From a virus: a DNA stretch of 26,072 nucleotides. The notes beneath the pieces were generated by a model. It was given only the letters and a program-made list of their open reading frames with translations. It did not search any database and was not told where the DNA came from. Shown here piece by piece: positions 5,215-11,784 of this stretch. The DNA lies in IMG/VR virus record IMGVR_UViG_3300045790_002265, positions 1-26,072 of that record; one strand, 5' to 3'. How positions within the stretch are numbered: position 1 is the stretch's first letter; every line of letters begins with the position of its first letter. Position numbers and translations under genes: made by a program.

Positions 5215-5572
5215 TTTTCAGGGCATCGCCGCTTTCATCGGGCATGAAATCAGTCGCCTGATGATGTCGGATGCCAGTGCTGCCAGCGTAGATTTGCTTG
5301 TATCGAAACCCGGCTTGTGGGCGCGCAATTCGTTGATCCACTGGGCGGCGGGCTTTGTGGCGTATTTCGGGAAGGTGTATTTTCCGAAAACGATATTGCC
5401 GCTTAATTTGTTTTTTTTCGCTTATGTGCTTTTGCAGATCGTGCAGCTTTGGTCGCCTGGGGCGTTGTGGTTGCTGATTGTCGATGGGCTTTGTGATGTT
5501 TTGATCGTCACCTGCGGATACTGCATGGCGTGGATGATTGCGCTGCGTGACTTGCCACGGGGGCGCACTTGA
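5198..5572 (+). CDS. small membrane protein
   Basis: This 124-residue protein (GTG start, GGGGG upstream) has an amphipathic N-terminal half and two strongly hydrophobic segments near 67-90 (LPLNLFFFAYVLLQIVQLW) and 92-113 (ALWLLIVDGLCDVLIVTCGY). A run of eight T at 5411-5418 codes for Phe and could be slippage-prone. It overlaps the previous gene by 17 bp and the next by one base (TGATG). It is in the early region rather than next to lysis genes, so holin is not claimed. Function unknown. Confidence 0.65.
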   Translation: MFLGIDFQGIAAFIGHEISRLMMSDASAASVDLLVSKPGLWARNSLIHWAAGFVAYFGKVYFPKTILPLNLFFFAYVLLQIVQLWSPGALWLLIVDGLCDVLIVTCGYCMAWMIALRDLPRGRT

Positions 5573-5748
5573 TGGGCCTCTTTTCTTCACAGTTTTGGAA
5601 TTTCGGCCGTCTCCTCCCCCTTGAGGCCGAAATAGGGCGCGGGCTTTGTGGGCGAGGCTCGCGCCCGTTGTTTATAAGTTCGCGTTGTGTCTGTGGGGCT
5701 GCACAGGCGGGTGATTGTCCGGCCTGTGCGCATGGTGGCCTGTCATGA
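5572..5748 (+). CDS. 58-residue Cys-rich peptide
   Basis: An open frame from ATG 5572 to TGA 5748 encodes MGLFSSQFWNFGRLL..., ending in RCVCGAAQAGDCPACAHGGL. The CxC...CPAC pattern (four Cys in a 13-residue span) could bind zinc. It is joined to both neighbours: its ATG overlaps the previous stop (TGATG) and its stop overlaps the methyltransferase ATG (ATGA). This double coupling is the main argument that it is translated. Function unknown. Confidence 0.55.
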   Translation: MGLFSSQFWNFGRLLPLEAEIGRGLCGRGSRPLFISSRCVCGAAQAGDCPACAHGGLS

Positions 5749-6449
5749 GTATCCGCCGCGATATCACGATCGGCAATGCGCGGATGATCCTTGGGGATTG
5801 TCGCGAGGTGCTGCCAGAATTGCGCGGCGTGGCGGACATGCTGTTTTGCGATGTGGCCTATAAGCTGACATCGGGCGGCAACGCGCATCAGTCGATGGGC
5901 GGTCTGTTTGCGGCAGAGAATTACGCCAACGATGGCCTGCTGATGGACGTGCCGCCTTGGCATGATTTGGGCGGGCCGTTTTATCGCGCCTGCAAAGACA
6001 ATGCCGACGCCTATATCATGACCAACGATAAGAACCTGTTTCGGGCTGGCGCGGCATTCGAGGGCGCAGGCTGGAAATTCCACAATTTGCTGGTGTGGGA
6101 CAAGATCCGCGCCACGCGCAATCGCTGGTACATGAAAAACCTCGAGTTCACCACTTACTGGTGGAAGGGCAAGGCCGATCCGCTGGGGATCAATGATTGC
6201 GGCTCAAAACAGAGTTTTCAGCTGAACGCCCCAAAAGAGACAGCGCATCCGACAGAAAAACCCGTCGCGCTGTGTAAACACTACATTCTCAATTCGACGC
6301 ACCAAGGCGATGTGGTGCTTGACCCGATGATGGGGGCAGGTGCTGCGATTGTGGCTGCGGTCCAAAATGGTCGCCATGCGATCGGGATCGAGCTCGATGA
6401 GCAATGGTTTGAAGTGGCCTGTGCGCGGGTCAGAAAGGCTTTGCAATGA
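5745..6449 (+). CDS. DNA N6-adenine/N4-cytosine methyltransferase (beta-class order)
   Basis: This 234-residue protein of the N6_N4_Mtase family would transfer methyl groups from S-adenosylmethionine to DNA. The catalytic motif IV position reads DVAY (36-39) instead of the usual DPPY; the SAM-binding motif I is LDPMMGAGAA (192-201); HPTEKPVAL (168-176) precedes it as usual in this family. The order IV before I is the beta arrangement. It probably marks phage DNA against restriction or affects regulation. ATG 5745 is set by the ATGA overlap with the Cys-rich peptide gene, and the next gene also starts on an ATGA. Confidence 0.88.
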   Translation: MSIRRDITIGNARMILGDCREVLPELRGVADMLFCDVAYKLTSGGNAHQSMGGLFAAENYANDGLLMDVPPWHDLGGPFYRACKDNADAYIMTNDKNLFRAGAAFEGAGWKFHNLLVWDKIRATRNRWYMKNLEFTTYWWKGKADPLGINDCGSKQSFQLNAPKETAHPTEKPVALCKHYILNSTHQGDVVLDPMMGAGAAIVAAVQNGRHAIGIELDEQWFEVACARVRKALQ

Positions 6450-6817
6450 CATTTGAAGAGCAACTCAGAACCTGCGCGCGGGTCGCGGCACAGGGGCGGC
6501 ATGTCGCCTTTATTGTCGGTCGCGCGGCGGATGAACGTTTTGCGCGGGATCGCTGCGGGGCGCTGACGCCAGCACATGCCGTGCGGCGCGGGGCGCTGAT
6601 TTACTGCACCGGCGTGATGCGATTTGTGCAGGCCAGCGGGGCCAGTTTTGTGTTGAAGGGCTTTAGCGGGTTTGTGGTTTTGGATGCACGGCTTGAGCTT
6701 TCAAATGGCATGATGCGCGAGTTGCGCGATCTGCAAGACGCCTGCGCGATGCTGTTTCCTGACGGGGAATTCGAGCGGCTGGCGCAGATCGATGTTGAGA
6801 CAGGGGCTGCGCCATGA
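6446..6817 (+). CDS. hypothetical phage protein
   Basis: This 123-residue protein starts MTFEEQLRTCARVAAQGRHV. The first half (VAFIVGRAADERFARDRC) and the later VLKGFSGFVVLDARLEL segment suggest an alpha/beta fold; there are no transmembrane or catalytic motifs that I can identify. It is coupled by ATGA overlaps both to the methyltransferase and to the replication protein gene, so it may serve early DNA metabolism. Family not recognised. Confidence 0.7.
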   Translation: MTFEEQLRTCARVAAQGRHVAFIVGRAADERFARDRCGALTPAHAVRRGALIYCTGVMRFVQASGASFVLKGFSGFVVLDARLELSNGMMRELRDLQDACAMLFPDGEFERLAQIDVETGAAP

Positions 6818-7440
6818 ATGCCTTTCAAGTTGTCGGCGGTACATCCGGTTCGGAGCTGCCTTTATATCCCTACGGTGCTGAGCATCGTCTCGACAGCCAT
6901 TTCTTTGTCGCTTGGGAACGCAGGCGATGGCTCAATTCTGGGATGCGCTTGCAAGGCACGCCAGAGTGCCGCGCGCTCTACCTCGATTTGATTTGGATCT
7001 CTTACGATCAGGCGCCGGTTGGTACCTTGCCGACAGATCCTGCTATTCTGGCCAAGATCCTGATGGTGGATCGCGGTCATTTTGAGGCCCTGTGCAAGCT
7101 GCCGTTTGGTCCGCTGCACAATTGGGTGCAATGCGAATGTGATGGCGGCGAGGTCCGCTTGATGCACAGTCAGGTTTTGCGCACGCTCAATGAGGCGATG
7201 TCGCGGCGCGAAGACAATCGCGCCAAGAATGAGGCGGCCAACGCCGCCAAGCGGTTGCAACGCCTGCGATCCACACTGGCAGGCTATGACGCTAAGCTGG
7301 TCGAGAATGATGCCGCTGTGCGCTGGATTGATGAGTATTTGGTTAAGCAAGGCGTGGCCTATCGCACCTCAAGCGTCGTTGAGGAGGCCTTGCGGTCCTG
7401 GTCCGATCACATGCTCGATCTTGGCATGCGGCGACCGTAA
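6814..7440 (+). CDS. probable phage replication protein (DUF1376-like)
   Basis: This 208-residue protein shows the pattern of DUF1376-type phage replication/initiation proteins: an N-terminal winged-helix-like region (LDSHFFVAWERRRWLNSG..., CRALYLDLIWISYDQAPVG, LPTDPAILAKIL) at about 30-115. A charged helix follows (SRREDNRAKNEAANAAKRLQ), and then an unrelated C-terminal part. The stop is directly followed by the helically phased repeat array at 7454-7525 and a DnaA box, so it is the natural candidate initiator binding there, as lambda O does at its origin. No helicase motifs are present. The assignment rests on pattern memory and context. Confidence 0.6.
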   Translation: MNAFQVVGGTSGSELPLYPYGAEHRLDSHFFVAWERRRWLNSGMRLQGTPECRALYLDLIWISYDQAPVGTLPTDPAILAKILMVDRGHFEALCKLPFGPLHNWVQCECDGGEVRLMHSQVLRTLNEAMSRREDNRAKNEAANAAKRLQRLRSTLAGYDAKLVENDAAVRWIDEYLVKQGVAYRTSSVVEEALRSWSDHMLDLGMRRP

Positions 7441-7453
7441 TTCCTTAAATTCA

Positions 7454-7525
7454 AACTGTCCCGAAAGTGTCCTGAGGACAGTTCAAGACAGTCTCAGACA
7501 GTCTTCGGACAGTTTCGAAGTGTCC
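7454..7525. repeat. seven helically phased 8-bp iterons
   Basis: Octamers of the GGACAGTT family start at 7454, 7465, 7476, 7486, 7496, 7507 and 7518, so steps are 11, 11, 10, 10, 11 and 11 bp, one DNA turn each. The forms are AACTGTCC, AAGTGTCC, GGACAGTT, AGACAGTC, AGACAGTC, GGACAGTT and AAGTGTCC. The first two and the last are inverted relative to the middle four, making dyads such as AAGTGTCC-TGA-GGACAGTT. All copies face the same side of the helix. Confidence 0.88.
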
Positions 7526-7639
7526 TCTACGATAGGGATAGAGACAAAGACAAAGAAAAAGAAATTGGCAGTTGCGCTCCATTTGAGGCGCAGAGGCTGT
7601 GGATAAGTCGGAATTGCTGAGAAAAGGGTGGGTGTCAAA
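7454..7639. other. candidate phage replication origin
   Basis: The non-coding 200 bp between the replication gene and the next gene contains, in order, the iteron array, a purine-rich A+T-rich run (about 7531-7566, GATAGGGATAGAGACAAAG...) and a perfect DnaA box TGTGGATAA at 7598-7606. Iterons, an easily melted segment and a DnaA box beside an initiator-type gene is the standard make-up of an origin. Replication activity itself is inferred. Confidence 0.65.
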
Positions 7640-8212
7640 ATGAACAGTGCAGAACAAGCGGCAGGCGAAAAGCGTGTGAGAGAACAGTTGGTCATGCCGC
7701 TGTTGCGGCGCGGGCTGGTGAAGCCGTCCAGCCTGACGAAAGATCAGTTCGAGGACATGGTGCAAGATCTCTGCGCGCGGCTGGCTTACATGAGCGACGT
7801 GAACTTGGCGGCGCTGGAAGAACAGGCGGCGGCCAGCCCGAGTGGCAAAGACCACGACCGCTTTCCGATCGCAAACAAGATGCTGGAATGGGCGGCGGTG
7901 ATCCAGCGCCCTGATGAAAGCAACTCGCCTTTGATCCGCGCGGTGTTCGCGCATGAGTTGGGCAAGGGCGCTGTGCGCGATGATTGGGCGCCAGAGTTGC
8001 TGGTGGACCTGCGCAAGTCGCGGCGCTGGCCGACCGAGTTCGCTTTGAAACGCATTTTGGAAAGCGCCAAAGGAGCGAGGGATCGCCAACGCAGCATCGA
8101 GCGAAAGCTGGCGCGGGCTGAACCTGTGTCTGATCTGGACGCTGGCTGGCGTGACAAGCGGATCGCGGCGATGCGCAAATGCGAAGGCCTTGCGGCGATT
8201 GAGACGTCTTGA
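7640..8212 (+). CDS. hypothetical early phage protein
   Basis: From ATG 7640 (MNSAEQAAGEKRVREQLV) the protein has 190 residues; a GTG at 7628 would add four. It is mostly helical and charged, with no Cys cluster, membrane segment or Walker motif. Segments such as LTKDQFEDMVQDLCARLAYM and RWPTEFALKRILESAKGARD recall helical phage replication accessory proteins, but I cannot name a family. It lies just right of the candidate origin and just before the candidate late regulator. Confidence 0.65.
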   Translation: MNSAEQAAGEKRVREQLVMPLLRRGLVKPSSLTKDQFEDMVQDLCARLAYMSDVNLAALEEQAAASPSGKDHDRFPIANKMLEWAAVIQRPDESNSPLIRAVFAHELGKGAVRDDWAPELLVDLRKSRRWPTEFALKRILESAKGARDRQRSIERKLARAEPVSDLDAGWRDKRIAAMRKCEGLAAIETS

Positions 8213-8274
8213 TCGAGCAAATTCAGAAGGCGAGGCGGCATAGAATGGGCCCGATAATAGGCAGAGGTGGCGAG

Positions 8275-9012
8275 ATGTTGATGGATAAAGCTGTGATCAT
8301 GGTGGGCGCGGACGGTCGGGCGCGGTTGGACGATGAGAAGGCGCGTATCGCCAAGGTGAGGGCTTCGGGCAAGGTGCCTGCGCAATGCGGGCCGGAAATA
8401 CCGGATGCGCCAGCACGCGGGCCGGTGCGTGTCAGCGATCCTGTAGAGTTGGTGCCTGGGGGAAATGGTAAGTTTCAACCGTCTGGCCATTTTGGTCGGT
8501 CACGTTTACAGCGGTCTGATGTGTTTGATGTGATGGACGCCAAGGCGCGCGCGGCATTCACGCGGATAAAGTCCAAGGATCGCAGCGCTGTGTTTGAAGC
8601 GCCGTTCAATGCGGGTCAGGTGTCGATCGCACGGCACTATGTTGGTTTGCATGAAAGTCTTGAGGGAGGCGGTCTTGGTGGCTCGGCTTACGGTGATCGG
8701 GTGTCGGGCGGTGGTGGCGGTCTCGATGCTGTAGATTTGCGACTGGCTGTGCGTCGTGAGTTCGATGCGCTTGAACGCAAGGTCGGTGGTGGCGTGGCGA
8801 TGCCGCTTCGAAAGATTCGCCCGTCGCAGCGCGCGGGTGGTCGGGATTGCGTTGCTATAAATGACTTGGCGGCGCTGCGTTTGATTTGTTTGGCAGATAA
8901 GTCGCTGGGTGAAGTTTTGGCTCATTTTGGTTGGTCGAAAAGCACGCGGAACAGGGATGCGCTTAGGGGGGCTGTGCGTGCGTCTTTGGACCGAATGCAG
9001 GGCTACCGATAG
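8275..9012 (+). CDS. candidate late-gene regulator / antitermination-type phage protein
   Basis: From ATG 8275 (245 residues) the protein has a glycine-rich middle (GGGLGGSAYGDRVSGGGGG) and a C-terminal helix-turn-helix-like end: LAALRLICLADKSLGEVL, AHFGWSKSTRNRDALRGAV, RASLDRMQGYR. This end recalls a family seen before the packaging genes in Rhodobacterales prophages (DUF6456-like, from memory). The frame is open back to TTG 8209, which would overlap the previous stop, and another ATG is at 8245; 8275 has the best ribosome site (GAGG, 7 nt). A promoter and a terminator follow immediately, so it occupies the place of lambda Q. The role is inferred from position. Confidence 0.6.
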   Translation: MLMDKAVIMVGADGRARLDDEKARIAKVRASGKVPAQCGPEIPDAPARGPVRVSDPVELVPGGNGKFQPSGHFGRSRLQRSDVFDVMDAKARAAFTRIKSKDRSAVFEAPFNAGQVSIARHYVGLHESLEGGGLGGSAYGDRVSGGGGGLDAVDLRLAVRREFDALERKVGGGVAMPLRKIRPSQRAGGRDCVAINDLAALRLICLADKSLGEVLAHFGWSKSTRNRDALRGAVRASLDRMQGYR

Positions 9013-9027
9013 TCTGCTTGAAAATAG

Positions 9028-9060
9028 GTATTGACGTATTGGTCTGCACAATACTACAAA
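9028..9060 (+). promoter_or_regulatory. candidate late promoter with overlapping repeats
   Basis: TTGACG (9031-9036) and TACAAA (9055-9060) are 18 bp apart. GTATTG occurs at 9028-9033 and 9036-9041 with the inverse CAATAC at 9049-9054; the inner pair makes a 19-bp palindrome with a 7-bp centre inside the spacer. A transcript would begin near 9067. The repeats suggest a protein that controls or loads at this promoter. Confidence 0.55.
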
Positions 9061-9087
9061 AGCATCATCATCACTAAATGCGTCCAG

Positions 9088-9120
9088 CGCCCACCGATAA
9101 ACGGTTGGGCGTTTTTGTTT
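9088..9120 (+). terminator. strong rho-independent terminator in the late leader
   Basis: CGCCCACCG (9088-9096), loop ATAAA, then CGGTTGGGCG (9102-9111) form a GC-rich hairpin with one bulge, directly followed by TTTTTGTTT (9112-9120). It could end early transcription, and it would also stop transcripts from the promoter at 9031 after about 50 nt. Genes 9162 onward have no other clear promoter, so some read-through mechanism is implied. Confidence 0.85.
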
Positions 9121-9161
9121 GCGGTGTATCCTTCATTCATTTTCACGCGAGGTTTCGGTTT

Positions 9162-9527
9162 ATGGGCCGTCTCAAGTCGTTGCAGCCTCGGCTGCCGTTG
9201 CTGGCTGATAATGCCCCAATGCGATTGGACGCGGACGCTACCGCCGAGCAAGCGCGATCTGCGCGTGAACCGTGGCGTCCACTGTATCGCTCAAAGCGTT
9301 GGAAGGCCTTGCGCCAAGTTGTGCTGAAACGTGCAGGCTGGCGCTGTGAACAAACTGGCGTGCTGTTGATCGGCAAAGACCCAGCGCCGAACTCGCCCGT
9401 GATAGACCACAAGATCCCGCATCATGGCGATCTTGAGTTGTTCTGGGACGAAAGCAATCTGCAAGCTGTGTCGCGTGCCTACCATGACGGCGAAAAGAAA
9501 CGCTTGGAGCGTCGCGGTTTGGTTTGA
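9162..9527 (+). CDS. HNH endonuclease of the packaging module
   Basis: From ATG 9162 (MGRLKSLQPRLPLLADN) the protein has 121 residues. The core is PLYRSKRWKALRQVVLKRAG (40-59), then C62, then VIDHKIPHHGD (80-90) and WDESNLQAVSRAYHDGEKK (95-113). H83, N99 and H108 make up the HNH triad. The usual second Cys of the first zinc knuckle is absent (CEQTG). In HK97-like phages such nucleases act with terminase at cos. An in-frame ATG at 9078 lies inside the terminator hairpin and is not used; GAGG stands 9 nt before 9162. Confidence 0.9.
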   Translation: MGRLKSLQPRLPLLADNAPMRLDADATAEQARSAREPWRPLYRSKRWKALRQVVLKRAGWRCEQTGVLLIGKDPAPNSPVIDHKIPHHGDLELFWDESNLQAVSRAYHDGEKKRLERRGLV

Positions 9528-9604
9528 ACAGGCGGGGGGTGGGTCAAAAGTCATACGGGCACGGGCTCCGCACCCACGTCCCCTCATTCGGAGTTTTTTT
9601 TCCC
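9528..9604. other. intergenic segment, candidate cos region
   Basis: This 77-bp gap lies between HNH and terminase genes in an otherwise overlapping gene string. It holds an imperfect dyad, GGGTGGGT (9537-9544) against ACCCACGTCCCC (9572-9583), and a T-run (9593-9600) just before the terminase ribosome site. Cos sites of HNH-encoding phages often lie near these genes. There is no direct proof here. Confidence 0.25.
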
Positions 9605-10072
9605 ATGGATAACGATTTTTCCGAGGATAAGCCTCAGTTTGACCTGTTTGGGAATTTGATTGAACCGCTGCGGGATCGTCGCGGGCGTCCATCGTTTTCA
9701 AAAAGTAAGGAAAATCAAGACTTTGTGACCGTGCGTTCAGCTGCAGGTTGGACACAAGAAAATATATCAGAGGCGCTGGGGTGCGATTTGAAGACAATGC
9801 GCAAACATTTTTCCCTAGAGCTTCAAGCCGGCGCTTTAATTCTTGAGGGGCTGCAGCTCGATGTTTTGATGCAGCGGACAAGACAGGGGCATGTGCCATC
9901 GATCAAAGAGCTGCGCGCCATCACTGAGAAAGGCCGCTTGCGTCGTCATCCGGCTCCGACAAAAGAACCAAAGGCTGATGTTCCTGGCAAGAAAGAGCAA
10001 CGCATCCGCGATGCCCAGCATCCATCGGGGTCTTGGGGCGAAGTGCTAAACACCAAAGGTGATGTGCACTGA
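9605..10072 (+). CDS. terS: terminase small subunit
   Basis: This 155-residue protein starts MDNDFSEDKPQFDLFGNL. After RRGRPSFSKSKENQDFVTV an HTH appears: AAGWTQENISEALGCDLKTM (about 47-66), followed by RKHFSLELQAGALILEGLQL. This arrangement, with the GRP..F and a DNA-binding N-terminal domain, is seen in terminase small subunits, which recognise the packaging site and recruit the large subunit. The C-terminus is basic and Lys-rich, perhaps contacting TerL. The stop overlaps the TerL start (TGATG). Confidence 0.75.
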   Translation: MDNDFSEDKPQFDLFGNLIEPLRDRRGRPSFSKSKENQDFVTVRSAAGWTQENISEALGCDLKTMRKHFSLELQAGALILEGLQLDVLMQRTRQGHVPSIKELRAITEKGRLRRHPAPTKEPKADVPGKKEQRIRDAQHPSGSWGEVLNTKGDVH

Positions 10073-11784
10073 TGCCATTTGATTTCGCCTGTCCAGATTG
10101 GGAAGAGCGCCTACAGCGGGGCGAAACACCGATCGCGGATTTGCCGATCGATGAAGAGGCCGGTGAAGAAGCTGTGCGCATTTTCAACCATCTGCGCCTG
10201 CCTGATGTGATTGGAAACCCGCCTTTGCGTGAAGCTGCAGGGGACTGGATCCGCGATATCGTGCGGATGGTGTTCGGATCGATGCTGACATCTGCTGATG
10301 GGTATTTGTCGCGCAAGGTGGGCGAGGTGTTCATCTTGGTGCCCAAAAAGAATTCTAAAACGACGAGCTCGGCGGGGATCGCGCTGACCTTCATGCTTTT
10401 GAACAAGCGACCAAAGGCGGACATGCTTATCATCGGGCCAACGCAAAAGATTGCGGATGTCGCGTTTGAGCAAGCCAAGGGAATGATTGAGGCCGATCCG
10501 GAAGGCTATCTGCGGGATCGCTTTCATGTCCAAGACCACAAGAAAACAATTGTCGATCGCATTAATGGCACGCGGTTGATGGTGCGGACCTTTGGGATGG
10601 ATGTTCTGACTGGTGCCAAACCGATCTTTTGCTTGATTGATGAAATCCATGTTCTGGGCTCGGTGCATTATGCGGCAGATGTGATCCGACAAATTCGCGG
10701 CGGGATGCTTCCGTTTCCCGAAAGCCTGCTGGTGATGATCACGACGCAAAGCGATCATTCTCCGGCTGGGGTGTTTAAGACAGAATTGCAATATGCGCGC
10801 GGCGTGCGTGATGGGTCCATTACTGAGAGCGTAAAACTGCTTGCGGTACTTTATGAGTTTCCCGAGGCGGTTCAGACCGACAAGAAACAACCATGGCTCA
10901 ATCCTGATCTGTGGCATTTGGTGACGCCAAACTTGGGCAAATCCATTTCTATCGAGGCGCTGCGAGAAGGGTTTGAGCGCGCCAAAGCGGACGGCATGGG
11001 TGAGGTTATTGCTTGGGCCACGCAACATCTTAACGTGCAGGTTGGCATGGCTTTGCATGTCGACCGTTGGATCGGCGCAGATCACTGGCCAGCTGCCGGA
11101 GACAAAAGCATTTCGTTCGAACGGATCTTGGATGAGTGCGAAGTGGCCTGTGCTGGCATCGATGGCGGTGGCCTTGATGATTTGTTTGCGCTGTCCATCA
11201 TTGGGCGGCACCGCGAGACAAAACGCTGGATGCATTGGGCGCATGCCTGGGCACATCCGGAGGTATTCGAGCTGCGCAAAGATATTGCGCCGCGTCTGTT
11301 GGCAATGGCGGATATGGGCGATCTCACGCAGTGCGAGGATCCAACGCAAGACATCGATGAGGCTTGTGATTGGATCATGCGGGTGCATGATGCGCGGCTT
11401 TTTCCCGAAGCTGCAGCTGTCGGACTTGATCCATTTGGCGTCGCAGCCTTGATCGATGCGTTGATTGGCGCAGGGATCGGCGAAGATCAATTGGCCTCAA
11501 TTCCTCAAGGGGCGCGGTTGAGCCAAGCGACCTGGGGGCTCGAGCGCAAACTGAAAGATGGGACATTTGTGCATGGCGCCCAAGAGCTGATGACCTTTTC
11601 TGTGGGCAACGCCATTGCTGAGCAACGCGGCAACGCGGTTTTGATTACCAAACAAACAGCGGGAAAAGCCAAAATCGATCCGTTGGTCGCAACCTTAAAC
11701 GCTGTCACTTTGATGGCAAGAAACCCGAAAGTATCACGCCGATCAATTGAATCGATGCTTTCCCGTCCGGTGATGAACATATGA
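10072..11784 (+). CDS. terL: terminase large subunit
   Basis: This 570-residue packaging ATPase/nuclease is HK97-like. A Walker A-like segment VPKKNSKTT is at 90-98 and the Walker B with catalytic Glu, FCLIDE, at 186-191. The C-terminal nuclease domain starts near 360 with CAGIDGGGLDDLFALSIIG, and AVGLDPFGV provides a second acidic position. Length and order are normal for the family. It pumps DNA through the portal and cuts concatemers. It starts on a TGATG overlap with terS and ends on an ATGA overlap with the portal gene. Confidence 0.95.
   Translation: MPFDFACPDWEERLQRGETPIADLPIDEEAGEEAVRIFNHLRLPDVIGNPPLREAAGDWIRDIVRMVFGSMLTSADGYLSRKVGEVFILVPKKNSKTTSSAGIALTFMLLNKRPKADMLIIGPTQKIADVAFEQAKGMIEADPEGYLRDRFHVQDHKKTIVDRINGTRLMVRTFGMDVLTGAKPIFCLIDEIHVLGSVHYAADVIRQIRGGMLPFPESLLVMITTQSDHSPAGVFKTELQYARGVRDGSITESVKLLAVLYEFPEAVQTDKKQPWLNPDLWHLVTPNLGKSISIEALREGFERAKADGMGEVIAWATQHLNVQVGMALHVDRWIGADHWPAAGDKSISFERILDECEVACAGIDGGGLDDLFALSIIGRHRETKRWMHWAHAWAHPEVFELRKDIAPRLLAMADMGDLTQCEDPTQDIDEACDWIMRVHDARLFPEAAAVGLDPFGVAALIDALIGAGIGEDQLASIPQGARLSQATWGLERKLKDGTFVHGAQELMTFSVGNAIAEQRGNAVLITKQTAGKAKIDPLVATLNAVTLMARNPKVSRRSIESMLSRPVMNI

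Noticed and set aside
5198-5572. Holin assignment for the two-helix membrane protein
   Set aside because: It lies in the early region between a regulator and a methyltransferase, without an endolysin nearby; hydrophobic segments alone are not enough.
7454-7525. Possible CRISPR array or attachment repeats
   Set aside because: Units are 8 bp with 2-3 bp gaps and mixed orientation; there are no 20-40 bp repeats or spacers. Phasing fits protein-binding iterons.
9078-9161. Earlier ATG for the HNH gene
   Set aside because: It would place the start inside the terminator hairpin; the added residues do not resemble HNH proteins.
10111-11490. 459-codon open frame on the minus strand
   Set aside because: It lies entirely antisense to the terminase large subunit, its composition is His/Arg-rich shadow sequence, and no ribosome site or domain is visible.
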